From: Shouchella patagoniensis
GTDB taxonomy: Bacteria > Bacillota > Bacilli > Bacillales > Bacillaceae_D
Reading direction: 5' to 3'
Assembly (NCBI RefSeq): GCF_002019705.1
Contig: NZ_KV917377.1
Span: forward strand, 4,279,938 to 4,343,937
Length of the DNA: 64,000 bases
Part shown: positions 53,362 through 62,643 of the stretch, piece after piece
How the letters are laid out: each line of letters opens with the position of its first letter
How positions within the stretch are numbered: the stretch's first letter is position 1
Position numbers and translations under genes: made by a program
Notes under the pieces: generated by a model
Database searches by the model: none
What the model was told of the DNA's origin: nothing
Seen by the model: only the letters and a program-made list of their open reading frames with translations

Positions 53362-53387
53362 CAGGGATTCGTTTCCCTGTTTTTTTC
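53362..53387 (+). terminator. terminator-like hairpin before the small membrane gene
   Basis: CAGGGA/TCCCTG with seven T after it. No plus-strand gene ends nearby; it may act as an attenuator for 53415 or be left over. Confidence 0.5.
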
Positions 53388-53414
53388 CTGTATACATAAC
53401 GAGGAGTGAAAATT

Positions 53415-53654
53415 ATGGGGAAATTGATTGCTGGGTCAACGATGCTTTTGTTAAGCATGATGGTTTACTTGGGTATAACGATTACGGCAGCCACGATACT
53501 TGCAAATTTGGGCAGTGGTCTTAATCCTGAAAGTGTTTTACGTGAGACGTGGAACTATTTTACTGCTCATTATATTGCAGCTATCATCGTATTTATCATC
53601 GGTCTCATTATCTTTATTTGGGGTTTCATTGACGATTTTCGTTCAAAAGATTAA
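53415..53654 (+). CDS. small two-helix membrane protein
   Basis: 79 residues from the ATG at 53415 (GAGGAG nine bases upstream). Two membrane helices (about 4-28 and 52-72) with a short loop (NPESVLRETWNYF) and an acidic-basic tail (DDFRSKD). No recognised family. Own terminator downstream. Confidence 0.65.
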   Translation: MGKLIAGSTMLLLSMMVYLGITITAATILANLGSGLNPESVLRETWNYFTAHYIAAIIVFIIGLIIFIWGFIDDFRSKD

Positions 53655-53683
53655 TAGTCTATAACTGTATAAAACGAATGAAT

Positions 53684-53711
53684 AGAGAGCCGAATTAAAA
53701 TGGCTCTCTTC
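53684..53711 (+). terminator. terminator of the small membrane gene
   Basis: AGAGAGCC and GGCTCTCT around a 10-base loop. Confidence 0.7.
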
Positions 53712-53768
53712 GAGATTTACAACCACCAAATCATTCATTTTTGTACGTTGGTGTATGATTGAATCCAT

Positions 53769-54551
53769 TTACAGGAAATGAACGTTTTTTACAAATTCAT
53801 TTGCAGTCAGCCCGTAGACTTGTTTGAACTGCCTGTTTAAATGGGTTAAGTCAACAAAATGATACTCATTGACAGCTAGATAGATATCTCGCTCTTTCTC
53901 TATTAATTGTTTAGCCCCTTCAATTTTACTATTGAGGTAGTATTGGTAAGGGGTTATGTTCGTGTGAGCTTTAAAAAATCGTATAAATTGGAATTTGGAC
54001 ATACCAAATTCGGTGCAAACGTCATCGATCTTAAACGTCTCTTTCGAATGAGAGCGGAGTACCTCTTTTATTTTGCTAATAAGACGATCTTGTTTAATCT
54101 GATAGGAACATGTAGTTGGATGAAACAAGCTATCTGCGAGTTCAATCAGCCGCTCGCTGCAAATCGCTTCATCCTCTTGATGTAAAATAGCTTTCGCCAA
54201 ATGAAGCGTGCGGAACTGAATCTTTTTGTCGTAAACAATCGGATCAGAGAAACAAACGATTTCTTTTTGTCCAATGCTTTCAAGAAGCAATTGTGGTTCA
54301 ATATAGAGCATGACATAATCAAGGCCTCTGTCGTCATGGGCCATTCCATCATGCGTTTGTTCTGGATTAAAGAGCATTACGCCATTTTGGTGAGACAATT
54401 GCAGGTGGCCATCTAGGTGATAATGCTGAATGCCACGCATCGTGACGCCAATCGCGTATTCACTGTGAGCGTGTTTTTTATAAGTGAAATCAGTCATTTT
54501 TGCTGATAGAGCTGTGACCCCTGCACTCGTTTTATAGTTAAACTGATTCAT
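53769..54551 (-). CDS. AraC-family regulator
   Basis: 260 residues. An N-terminal cupin-like sensor (HAHSEYAIGVTMRGIQHYHLDG, LFNPEQTHDG) is followed by two C-terminal AraC helix-turn-helices (FKIDDVCTEFGMSKFQFIRFFKAHTNITPYQYYLNSKIEGAKQLI; VDLTHLNRQFKQVYGLTANEF). It lies just downstream of the LysE gene on the same strand (24 bp). AraC/LysE pairs of this kind control amino-acid export. Intact, unlike its partner. Confidence 0.92.
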   Translation of the reverse strand: MNQFNYKTSAGVTALSAKMTDFTYKKHAHSEYAIGVTMRGIQHYHLDGHLQLSHQNGVMLFNPEQTHDGMAHDDRGLDYVMLYIEPQLLLESIGQKEIVCFSDPIVYDKKIQFRTLHLAKAILHQEDEAICSERLIELADSLFHPTTCSYQIKQDRLISKIKEVLRSHSKETFKIDDVCTEFGMSKFQFIRFFKAHTNITPYQYYLNSKIEGAKQLIEKERDIYLAVNEYHFVDLTHLNRQFKQVYGLTANEFVKNVHFL

Positions 54552-54574
54552 GGTAGTGTTCCCCTTCCTGTATG

Positions 54575-55152
54575 CTAAACCCAGATCATAATGGCTGCAT
54601 AAACTAAAAACAGAGCCATAATGAGGTTTGTCGTCTTCTGATACGTTCGAAATAACTTCTTAAACATGGCACCAAATCCAACCCATAAAAGAAATGCAAG
54701 AAAACCGATAAAGGTAATACCCACAACGCTAAGCGAAACTGTCGGTAGATCCACATAATAAGGCAATATAAAGCTAGGTATTACGGTCATCGTAAATAAA
54801 ACAACTTTAGGATTTAAGAACTGCATTAGAAAACCAGACAAAAAGGAAGCCTGTTTTGTTGATGTTTGTTTTTTGGACAAATCCATTTTGTAAACTTGAT
54901 AAGCAAGATAGAGCATGTACAGACTGCCAAAAGTTGCATAAAAAACAGGATTTTTGGTAAAGCATGCATAAAGAGTGTGTTGAAGATAGCGGAAGCTGCA
55001 AGTAATAAGCCAAACGCAATCGTCGCTCCATACGTGTAGCGCAAAGCCTGATTGACTCCGTTGTTTTGTACAACGGATACGATGACAATGTTTGTTGGTC
55101 CTGGTGTAACTGTAACAATAAAACAATAAAGAATAAACGATAAAGTCGTCAT
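54575..55152 (-). pseudogene. LysE-family amino-acid exporter, frameshift at a T-homopolymer
   Basis: The ATG at 55152 (GGAG upstream) starts MTTLSFILYCFIVTVTPGPTNIVIVSVVQNNGVNQALRYTYGATIAFG, with the LysE/RhtB TPGP motif. Within KILFF, at a run of six T near 54950, the frame shifts to YATFGSLYMLYLAYQVYKMDL...LWVGFGAMFKKLFRTYQKTTNLIMALFLVYAAIMIW. One extra T restores a full 192-residue, six-helix exporter. Slippage, a sequencing error or a recent mutation are all possible. Confidence 0.85.
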
Positions 55153-55568
55153 TGTGGAGCTCCTTTGTGGGCGTTGACATGTATCTGTTATACATCCAAA
55201 AGAGAACAATGAATAGTACATTATTGCAGAATGCCTTTACTTGTGCTTTCATCCATACAGTGTGTGTGCAATGACAGTCAATGAATACGTAGCTTTTCGC
55301 GCATCATTGAGTGAAAAGGTATAGTTCATTAGTATGAATTATTCGTTTCAGAGCTGAATGAGTCGTTGTGTTTGCTTTTTTTCTGTATACTATTTAGGTA
55401 ATAAGTAGATTGTTTTTACCATGGAATAATCATGATCTATAGGGGAATACGTTGATTTCTTTGTTACTTTATACATAAGTTCGTTTGTTACTCGTACACA
55501 ACTAATTCGTGGATGGGTTCATTTTTCTCATAACAGAATGACAAAAGTGATAGGAGGGAGGGGACTCT
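55153..55568. promoter_or_regulatory. divergent upstream region of lysE-araC and the IclR gene
   Basis: About 415 AT-rich bases holding promoters in both directions. No coding stretch recognised. Confidence 0.4.
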
Positions 55569-56333
55569 ATGAGTACAGAAGACAAGCAGACACAACAGAC
55601 ATCTTTGGACAAGGCGATTGATATTTTGAGTTTACTTGGGCAAGAAGACAATAAAACGATACGGGAATTGAGTGATGAGTTGAATTTAGCTAAATCAACG
55701 ATTCATCGGGTTTTACAAATTCTCGAAAGAAGAGGACTGGTTAAAAAAAACCGCTACTCTGAGAAGTACAAGCTTGGTTATAAAATCCTTGAATTTAGTT
55801 CTAGAATGAAGAACCAAGAGGAAATCAGGGAACTAGCAATTGAATATATGAAACAATTAAGTACAATTACTGGTGATACTGTGCAACTCGCTACACTAAC
55901 CCCAGAGCAGCGGGTGATTATCATTGAAACGGTTGAAGGGACCAATGATTTACGTGTGTTTGCCAGACCGGGACAAACATATCCCCTTACGTACGGGAAC
56001 TTTGGCAAAGTGTTTTTATCTTCACTGAGCCTCACTGAAATCAAAAAGCAGCTCAAAGAACATCCATTAAAAGCGTATGGCTCCGGATCGATTTTAGATG
56101 AAGAGCGCTTTATAGCGGAAGTGGATGTGGTACGTCAAAATCAACTTGCAATTAGTTCCGATGATCCCATTGATGGTGCATTAACAATTGCTGTTCCTAT
56201 CGTGAATTCCTATAATGAAATGATCGCTGCGATTTCAATTGCAGGGGTGAAAACGCACTATAAAATGAGTCATATTGAAGAATTAAAAGAGGCAATTAAA
56301 AACTTTGCAGATAAAATTATGAGTGAGATCTAG
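55569..56333 (+). CDS. IclR-family transcriptional regulator
   Basis: 254 residues: winged helix (AIDILSLLGQEDNKTIRELSDELNLAKSTIHRVLQILERRGLVKKN) and IclR effector domain (LAIEYMKQLSTITGDTVQLATL, FARPGQTYPLTYGNFGKVFLS, GALTIAVPIVN). It is convergent with the gltS gene across a shared terminator and could regulate it, but no operator evidence is visible. Confidence 0.93.
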   Translation: MSTEDKQTQQTSLDKAIDILSLLGQEDNKTIRELSDELNLAKSTIHRVLQILERRGLVKKNRYSEKYKLGYKILEFSSRMKNQEEIRELAIEYMKQLSTITGDTVQLATLTPEQRVIIIETVEGTNDLRVFARPGQTYPLTYGNFGKVFLSSLSLTEIKKQLKEHPLKAYGSGSILDEERFIAEVDVVRQNQLAISSDDPIDGALTIAVPIVNSYNEMIAAISIAGVKTHYKMSHIEELKEAIKNFADKIMSEI

Positions 56334-56394
56334 TAAGACGTAAGAAACGATTGGTCATCGGCATTGCTATTTGATTAGCGGCTTAGCATATAAA

Positions 56395-56426
56395 AAACGA
56401 GGTACCACAAGGCACCTCGTTTCTTT
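56395..56426. terminator. bidirectional terminator between IclR and GltS genes
   Basis: AAACGAGGT and ACCTCGTTT arms with internal near-complementary bases; A- and T-rich flanks on either side. Confidence 0.75.
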
Positions 56427-57838
56427 TATTCTTTCTTTTTCCCAAAGTAAAATACCCCTAAACACCAGAATGCAATTAATAGAATGGTAGACGCGATTAA
56501 TACGGGTATAGAACCGAATTGAATAATGAATGGGATGGCAACAGCTGTTATAAGCCCTCCCCCAACCATAGGTTCAAATAAAATTTGTTTATACCCGTAA
56601 GCCGTCATCGCAGGCGATTTATTTTCTGGATCAACAATACGCATAAGCATAAGGCCTGTCGCAGCTACCCCGGTTGACTGTCCAAAATCCCCAATCCCCC
56701 GTTCAAACCAATATTTAGGGATCATCTTAGGCGCAAGGTACAGAAAGAGAATCATATTAATTAAAATCCCGGAAACTGAAAGAATAATAAAAGGCCCGAT
56801 ATTGTTGCCAATGGTGGCTAGGCTAAGAGAAGCCATTGCACTAATAATCAAGAAATCAAGCCCAACTCCTTGAATTCGATTAATTGTTTCGCGGTCGATT
56901 AATTGATGTTTATCCGTTTTTGAAAGAATAAACTGTAAGATAATTCCTCCGATCATGGCGAAAGGGAAGAGGGGAATGTATTCAAACAAATAGAGGTTCA
57001 TTGAATTTCCATATGTAATAGCCTCAACCCAAACGAGTCCTTCCAATAGCACGTATCCAATTAAAATTGCAATTGCAACAAAACCAATATGTAAGGTTAA
57101 TGTATCAATCGACATAGGTGATGTTGTCATCGTCCCACTTCGTTCACGCTGGTTAACGTCAATAACCCCTGTTTGTTGTTCAATTGAAATATCATCAGGA
57201 TGTTTTAATGTCTTAGAGACGCCTTTTCGAGCGGCCCAATTCACAAGAACCATCCCAATCGTAATCCCGGATACAATTCCTACTGTAGCGAGTCCAATCG
57301 CTAAATCATAGCCTTCAGCAAAATCAAATTCAGTGAAGGTTCCTTGCAATCCAGCAGCTGTACCGTGTCCACCGACGAAGCCAATTTCAATCAAAGCACC
57401 TGCCGCAGGGCTAAGTCCAAATAATGGCGTTAAAATCGTAATTGTTAAGAGAATCCCAACGACATATTGTGCCCAAGACATCGTGTAACCAAGCGCAATT
57501 GAAGGACCCCCGATTGTCCACATTGTTTTTGGTTTCGGTAAAGTAAAGCCAATAAAGAGACATGCAAAAACAATGTTGATCAAGAGACCAGGCAAACCTG
57601 CCCATACGTCTACAATTTCAGTAGTAAAAAGACCAGCTTCCATCTGGTCAGTAGGTGTGAAGCGAGTTAGTAACCGCCCAAGAACTTCAGGTCCTACAAG
57701 TAAAGCCAATACACCTGCAATCAGAGATGTTGGCAAAAACAGTTTTTGTAAGATTGGTAGTCTAAGTCTTACGTATTTTCCTACAATCAATAATCCAGCC
57801 AACAAAATGATGGCAAATCCAATCGTTTCAAGCGACAT
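56426..57838 (-). CDS. gltS: sodium/glutamate symporter family protein (GltS-like)
   Basis: 470 residues with about twelve helices arranged in two halves. LPTSLIAGVLALLVGPE, GGPSIALGYTMSWAQY, LIEIGFVGGHGTAAG in the first half and GDFGQSTGVAATGLMLMRIVDPE in the second are the re-entrant-loop signatures of GltS-type Na+/glutamate carriers. Longer than E. coli GltS (about 400) through a hydrophilic central loop. Imports glutamate or a related acid with Na+. ATG at 57838. Confidence 0.85.
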   Translation of the reverse strand: MSLETIGFAIILLAGLLIVGKYVRLRLPILQKLFLPTSLIAGVLALLVGPEVLGRLLTRFTPTDQMEAGLFTTEIVDVWAGLPGLLINIVFACLFIGFTLPKPKTMWTIGGPSIALGYTMSWAQYVVGILLTITILTPLFGLSPAAGALIEIGFVGGHGTAAGLQGTFTEFDFAEGYDLAIGLATVGIVSGITIGMVLVNWAARKGVSKTLKHPDDISIEQQTGVIDVNQRERSGTMTTSPMSIDTLTLHIGFVAIAILIGYVLLEGLVWVEAITYGNSMNLYLFEYIPLFPFAMIGGIILQFILSKTDKHQLIDRETINRIQGVGLDFLIISAMASLSLATIGNNIGPFIILSVSGILINMILFLYLAPKMIPKYWFERGIGDFGQSTGVAATGLMLMRIVDPENKSPAMTAYGYKQILFEPMVGGGLITAVAIPFIIQFGSIPVLIASTILLIAFWCLGVFYFGKKKE

Positions 57839-58118
57839 ACGAGCACCTCAAAATACTTTAAAATGTTTATACTGGTTAAAAATGACAACTAAGGGACAAA
57901 AATGACTGGTGAATATTCTGATAATTAATGTATAATGGAATGTTGTCCAGTTATCATTTAACAACCGATCATCGATTGTGTCAAGAGTGAGATGGATGAG
58001 GTTTTTTTAGGTCTTTAGAAGGGTTGCTAGTAAGACAACGGAATTGTTTTAAGATCAATAAGGGTTTAAGTGCATCTGTTCTAAACAAAATCAAACGTCT
58101 CTGAATCAAATGACAAAG

Positions 58119-58152
58119 AAGCCTTGAGAAGTCAGAAAACTTCACAAGGCTT
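58119..58152 (-). terminator. terminator of the 58165 gene
   Basis: AAGCCTTG and CAAGGCTT with extended partial pairing, just past the minus-strand stop. Confidence 0.7.
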
Positions 58153-58164
58153 ATCTTTATTCGT

Positions 58165-58782
58165 TTAGAGAGTGATAGAAAATTCGAAACCAGATTTATT
58201 TTCATAAGGGAAATCAACTTCTGAAAAGATTAATTCCATTTCTGTTTCATGGACAGGCAGAGGAGGCGAGACGATAAAGCTATAAGACATATGACCATCA
58301 GAACCATTTCCGCTTCTAAGAGCACAGTCATAATCTGTCTTTCCTTCTTTAATGGAAAGGATGAAGTGGCGAAACTCTTCATAGGTATGAGGATCATGAT
58401 TACGATTAGAATGCTCCTTATCAATTGTGAAATAGACAATACTGGCATTCTGATATTGACGAATAAAGGTAACGGCGTAAAACAGGCCATCTTTTTCAAA
58501 TGATTTCATAACCGGAACATTTTTAAGGTACTCTTTTGGTTCAATAATAGGTTTATGCATGTCCTCATTCAACAAAGTGACAAATAAATCATTTAAGTAC
58601 CCGTCGTAAAAACGATATTTCGTTGCCCATTTACCAATAAGGGACTGAGTTGGAAAGCCAGGGTCATCATTTGTACGGTTTTTACGTTCCCTAATTAAAG
58701 AACAAATCTTCTCATCAATTTCCTTAATGCTCTCATCATAATAATCAACAGGTGGTGTAAAAGCCTTATGATATCGATACAT
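58165..58782 (-). CDS. hypothetical protein, 205 residues
   Basis: ATG after GGAGGCGC. Soluble, mixed alpha/beta protein (MYRYHKAFTPPVDYYDESIKEIDEKIC, YDGYLNDLFVTLLNEDM, AVTFIRQYQNASIVYFTIDKEH, SYSFIVSPPLPVHETEMELIFSEVDF). It resembles conserved Bacillus hypothetical proteins. I recognise no catalytic motif and assign no function. Confidence 0.7.
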   Translation of the reverse strand: MYRYHKAFTPPVDYYDESIKEIDEKICSLIRERKNRTNDDPGFPTQSLIGKWATKYRFYDGYLNDLFVTLLNEDMHKPIIEPKEYLKNVPVMKSFEKDGLFYAVTFIRQYQNASIVYFTIDKEHSNRNHDPHTYEEFRHFILSIKEGKTDYDCALRSGNGSDGHMSYSFIVSPPLPVHETEMELIFSEVDFPYENKSGFEFSITL

Positions 58783-58930
58783 CGTAGCGCCTCCATTTAT
58801 ACATGCTTTTTCTATAAAATTCTAACATAAAATCGATAATAGGGATGCTTTGATTAAGTGAAGAGACGGGAACGTTTAGCGTTGTTTATGTATAATTGAA
58901 GAGAATCGTTCTTATAAAGGTGTGAGAAAA

Positions 58931-59023
58931 CTGAAGAAATACGTGTTCATCTCCATTTTATTAGTCTGCATAGTCATAGGAGCTTTCTTCTTAGTAAAAG
59001 CATTCAATCAACCGAATGAATAG
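58931..59023 (+). pseudogene. orphan membrane anchor, remnant of an immunity-gene copy
   Basis: After AAAGGTGTGAG a 30-residue frame (KKYVFISILLVCIVIGAFFLVKAFNQPNE) mirrors the leader and N-terminal helix of the gene at 59187 (same AAAGGTGTGAG leader, helix, then NQ). Nothing of the soluble domain follows before the stop. The start would be CTG (58931) or GTG (58922). Confidence 0.6.
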
Positions 59024-59186
59024 AGGGGATTGAAGAATAAAAGCCTCTTACAGTTTGAACGTTTAGTTGGAATAAATAAAAGGATCTCCTGCTAAAGTCT
59101 ATATTTATATTTTCTGTTAGCTAGCAATAATATTTCCTATACAATTGGAATTGTCATCCAATTGTAAGTTAAAAGGTGTGAGCATA

Positions 59187-59837
59187 TTGAAAAGAGTCGT
59201 ACTTATTGCTGTTTTAATAATCTGTTTAATTGTAGGGGGGGTCTTTGTGACACGAACCATGAATCAGTCAGACGATGTTGCTTTAAGTGATGATTTTACG
59301 AAAGGATTTATTAATACTGAAATTGAGACGGGTGAAGGGTTTCATTACTTCGAGTCGGGTAATGGGAAATTTTCAATGTGGTTTCCAGAAGGATATAAAT
59401 TAGAAGATGTTCCTTCGTACGTTAGTAAGGATAGTTATGAATCAATAAACCTATATAAAAAAGCTGAAGATGGTGTGCAGAAGTTAATTAAAATGACCTA
59501 TTATATTGGCAACGATCCAGGACAAGTAGAAGGGAACTTTTCTGTCTTGCTTAATGATTACGGATTTGAAGATAATTATGAAGAAAAGGATACGGACCAA
59601 ACACATATATACTCTGGTAATTCTTTTGTCGAATTAATAGAGAATCGTGCAGAGCCTAAAGCGCCAACTGCTGAAAAGCCAGCTAATCAGTATTTTGCTT
59701 TAATAAAGGATCAACACTCAGACCAACATGTAAAATTTAGTTATGAAATACATTGTGAGGTAAATTGTTCTATTAATAGTCCAGAGGAAAGCAGTTTTTT
59801 TGACACCATTATAAGGAATATTAATTTTAAGGAGTAG
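59187..59837 (+). CDS. membrane-anchored protein, candidate immunity partner (TilA-like role)
   Basis: 216 residues from the TTG at 59187. The N-terminal helix (VVLIAVLIICLIVGGVFVTRTM) has no lipobox, so it is a signal anchor with the rest outside. The soluble domain reads FINTEIETGEGFHYFESGNGKFSMWFPEGYKLED ... CSINSPEESSFFDTIIRNINF. It ends 4 bp before the lipase-fold gene. Tandem remnants at 58931 and 62038 are copies of the same gene, a pattern typical of immunity genes. Function inferred from position and the TslA/TilA precedent. Confidence 0.7.
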   Translation: MKRVVLIAVLIICLIVGGVFVTRTMNQSDDVALSDDFTKGFINTEIETGEGFHYFESGNGKFSMWFPEGYKLEDVPSYVSKDSYESINLYKKAEDGVQKLIKMTYYIGNDPGQVEGNFSVLLNDYGFEDNYEEKDTDQTHIYSGNSFVELIENRAEPKAPTAEKPANQYFALIKDQHSDQHVKFSYEIHCEVNCSINSPEESSFFDTIIRNINFKE

Positions 59838-59841
59838 GACT

Positions 59842-61500
59842 ATGACTCTTTCTCCGGATATACGAAATAAATTAACAAGTCTACAGTATGAAAATGGGAG
59901 CGATGTTTTTGATACTGACTCTGTATTGGAAATTATCCATGAACAAGTAGATATGACAACAGTTACTTCCGATGACATTAGAATTTATACAAGCGATAAT
60001 CTTGAAGAAGGGAGGCAGGTTGGTGTTGAATCCGGATTTGATGGGGCTGCATTACATATAAGAAATGCAAAAACCGGTGAGAATGAAGTTTATTATATAT
60101 TTAGAGGCACAGAAACAGAAAATATAAACGATATTATATACGATTTAACTGGTATTGCCACAGGTACACTAAAAGATCAGTTAGATGATGCTCGAGTCTT
60201 TTATAACGAGGTGGAGTCAAGTGTCAAGGATAATATTGGTATCCATGAATATGAGGAACTTCGACATCATGGAGATGGTCACTCTTTAGGAGGACACCTA
60301 ATTGTTAGCTTAGCTTTAATTGAAAAAGATTTTGCTTCTGTAAGAGGAGTGAATGATGCTCCAGTAAATTTAGTTCAAATAGTAGATCTAGATCTAGATT
60401 TCAGGAGATATTTATTCACAAAAGGCTATGAAGTTAATAACATCGCACCCGAAGAACTACAACTGCTCGCGCGTAATTTTTATGCTGACGAAGCGAAGAA
60501 TATTTCACACACACGCGTTCGTGGTGAACCGCTTTACCCGCAGACTATCCCATATACACTGTATATCGGGAATGACATCTACTACATTGGCGACCCAAAC
60601 ACCCTGGAATTTCCAAATGTTTTTGATTCGTCTAATACTGGTTCTGGTTTTCGTTTTGCAAGTCTAATAAGCAGCCCTTTAGGAGTTTTCTATGATCTTG
60701 GATTAGGCATTAAGGTGAAAGCAGACTCCTATCTATATGACTTTCATGTAGGCAGGCTAATGGGTTTAATTGGAGCGATGGGTGAAAATATGTCGGTTGC
60801 AGAAATTACAGAGGTTATTGAAGCAGCCAAGGATAATCCGTTTGCGGCATTACAGTTAATTCCTAATGCTGAATACGCTCGTTTAATTAGGACATTTGGG
60901 TTAAGCCATCTTTTAGAAGGCTTGATGGCACTAAGCAATACAGCTGTGTTAGGAAAAGCACTCGATGTTGTAAAGCATTTTGACCAGATGGATTTGCATA
61001 GCATGCAGACACTTATAGATTTATATAATGATCCTAACGTACAAAAGGTATTATATCGCCTTGAGCCAGGAACGAAAAATCATATTAAACTTAATATTGG
61101 TACTCTTTTTGGAGCTATGAGAGCAATGGAAGAAGCGCTTGAGCGTAAAAGAGAAGCATTAGGTAAGCTTTTACAGTACCGACAATTTGATGTGCAAGAG
61201 CGTGTTTTTGAAGAGCGTCAACGCATTGAATCAATGATGAGTGGGAAGGAAGCAAATTGGCAAGCTTTTTTAAATGAAGAGGGATATAAGTGGACTAATG
61301 ATACGATTCATAAGCCTACAGGTGTGACATTCCGTAAAGAGTTTGATCCAATTAATTCACATGCGCTTGAGCAAGTAGATTGGATCATTGAATCCTATGA
61401 ACTTGAAATAAAAGAATTAGAATCGATGCTATCAGACTATAAAGAAACCATGCACGTTCTTTTTGAAACGGATGAAGAATTGGCAGCTTTAATTCGATAA
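59842..61500 (+). CDS. lipase-fold protein with C-terminal helical domain, candidate type VII-secreted lipase toxin (TslA-like)
   Basis: 552 residues, undamaged. The N-terminal domain shows a class-3-lipase pattern: YYIFRGTETENINDIIYDLTG near residue 90 and the elbow GDGHSLGGHL with the nucleophile Ser near 148. After a linker (NIAPEELQLLARNFYADEAKNISHTR, shared with the 27314 gene) the C-terminal about 130 residues are helical and charged (AMRAMEEALERKREALGKLL, QVDWIIESYELEIKELESMLSDYKETM). No Sec signal. This toxin-first, helical-domain-last order is the reverse arrangement described for S. aureus TslA, a phospholipase A exported by type VII secretion. ATG after AAGGAGT. Confidence 0.75.
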   Translation: MTLSPDIRNKLTSLQYENGSDVFDTDSVLEIIHEQVDMTTVTSDDIRIYTSDNLEEGRQVGVESGFDGAALHIRNAKTGENEVYYIFRGTETENINDIIYDLTGIATGTLKDQLDDARVFYNEVESSVKDNIGIHEYEELRHHGDGHSLGGHLIVSLALIEKDFASVRGVNDAPVNLVQIVDLDLDFRRYLFTKGYEVNNIAPEELQLLARNFYADEAKNISHTRVRGEPLYPQTIPYTLYIGNDIYYIGDPNTLEFPNVFDSSNTGSGFRFASLISSPLGVFYDLGLGIKVKADSYLYDFHVGRLMGLIGAMGENMSVAEITEVIEAAKDNPFAALQLIPNAEYARLIRTFGLSHLLEGLMALSNTAVLGKALDVVKHFDQMDLHSMQTLIDLYNDPNVQKVLYRLEPGTKNHIKLNIGTLFGAMRAMEEALERKREALGKLLQYRQFDVQERVFEERQRIESMMSGKEANWQAFLNEEGYKWTNDTIHKPTGVTFRKEFDPINSHALEQVDWIIESYELEIKELESMLSDYKETMHVLFETDEELAALIR

Positions 61501-61512
61501 GGAGGAATGGTC

Positions 61513-61893
61513 TTGTTTGATTGGTTAAATCCTAATGTCGGTACGTATCGTTTTCCTTTTGATGAAGAAGCGTTTGAGGTGGAATCCAGACAAAAGATCG
61601 AGCGTATTCAAGATCAAATGGCAACTGGAACTGCACAAATGAATTATGCTAACACAATACTGGGCGATCAGGAAGGAGCGTTTGTTGAAAGCCTTCTTGA
61701 ACGTCTTGACAAGCTTGTAGGTGCAGAAGAAACAAAAATGCTATTTATTCAAAATTCAAATATGCTTCATGCGAAAGGATTAGCTGCTACGCTTTCTGAT
61801 AATGCCAAACAAAAATATGATGTTCATACGGAATTAGACCAAGATGCACTCACACGTTCTTTAGAAAAGATGTCTAACTCAAACATTTGGTAA
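61513..61893 (+). CDS. small helical protein, candidate secretion partner
   Basis: 126 residues from the TTG at 61513 (AAGGAGG at 8 nt; the ATG at 61507 abuts the site). The protein (MFDWLNPNVGTYRFPF, then helices IERIQDQMATGTAQMNYANTILGD and FVESLLERLDKLVGAEETKMLF) is soluble, acidic and mostly helical. It begins 12 bp after the lipase-fold gene. Size and place fit the TlaA-type partner proteins that form a composite type VII secretion signal. No WxG motif is clear. Confidence 0.65.
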   Translation: MFDWLNPNVGTYRFPFDEEAFEVESRQKIERIQDQMATGTAQMNYANTILGDQEGAFVESLLERLDKLVGAEETKMLFIQNSNMLHAKGLAATLSDNAKQKYDVHTELDQDALTRSLEKMSNSNIW

Positions 61894-62037
61894 AGAGCGG
61901 CGGTCTAAATGGCTGTCGCTTTTTTGAAGATGAAATTCTGTTCTTAATTAGTGAAGAGAGTAGGAGCTAGGATAATCGTTCTACTCGATAAAGACAAAAA
62001 ACATAAATCAATATTGCACGACAAAAGGGTGAATCAG

Positions 62038-62328
62038 TTGAAAAAAGTTATCTAACACTTCCGGTCTGTGTAACGATAGCAATTTTCTTCCTTAAAAAAG
62101 CATTAAAAACTACAGAACGACATTGCTATAAGCGATCCGTTCACGAATCAGTTTATCGATACAGAGATCGAAACGGATGAAGGGTTTCATTCCTTTGAGT
62201 CGGGAAATGAAAAGTTTTCGATGTGGTTTCCGGAACACTTTAAAGTTAATGAGCGAGGAGCACGATATGTCTCTAAAGAGCATTATGAATCATGGAACGC
62301 GATTTATAAATCAAAGAATAAAGAATAA
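62038..62328 (+). pseudogene. decayed copy of the anchored immunity-type gene
   Basis: A TTG start after GGGTGAATCAG gives only four codons before TAA. Then, with frame changes, the sequence recovers DIAISDPFTNQFIDTEIETDEGFHSFESGNEKFSMWFPEHFKV, nearly parallel to FINTEIETGEGFHYFESGNGKFSMWFPEGYKL of the intact copy, and stops early at 62326. The C-terminal two-thirds are missing. Confidence 0.8.
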
Positions 62329-62537
62329 GATATGCTCATTGCCAAAATAAAGCTAAGAATAGCAGGGGTTGCTAGGATCACTTTTCCTTGTTTGAACAGT
62401 TCTTTTACATGGAAAAAGACAGCAATGACCATAGGAAAAAGTGCAACAATGAAGATTATGTTGGATTTTGTTGCAATCGCAATAAGAAAAAGAACAAATG
62501 CGCCGGTGGGTAAGAGTTGATTACGATTGCTTTTCAA
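62304..62537 (-). CDS. small membrane protein, 77 residues
   Basis: TTG start behind GGAGGAG. About three hydrophobic segments (FVLFLIAIA, IIFIVALFPMVIAVFF, ILATPAILSFILAMSISYSLFF) and little else. It converges on and overlaps the immunity remnant by 25 bp. No family recognised. Confidence 0.65.
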   Translation of the reverse strand: MKSNRNQLLPTGAFVLFLIAIATKSNIIFIVALFPMVIAVFFHVKELFKQGKVILATPAILSFILAMSISYSLFFDL

Positions 62538-62643
62538 GGTTGATCTCCTCCAAAATGATTCTTAATGTTTCTCTTATATCCTTTATGGCAGCAATATAAA
62601 CGAAAAGGTATAGGGGGAGTACACAACTTAGCGCAAAATAAAA

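Noticed and set aside
53327-53524. 65-residue plus-strand frame before the small membrane gene
   Set aside because: It runs through a terminator hairpin and overlaps the better-supported gene at 53415 in another frame.
57981-58217. 78-residue minus-strand frame after the hypothetical gene
   Set aside because: It overlaps the terminator and the 3' end of the 205-residue gene; no ribosome site.
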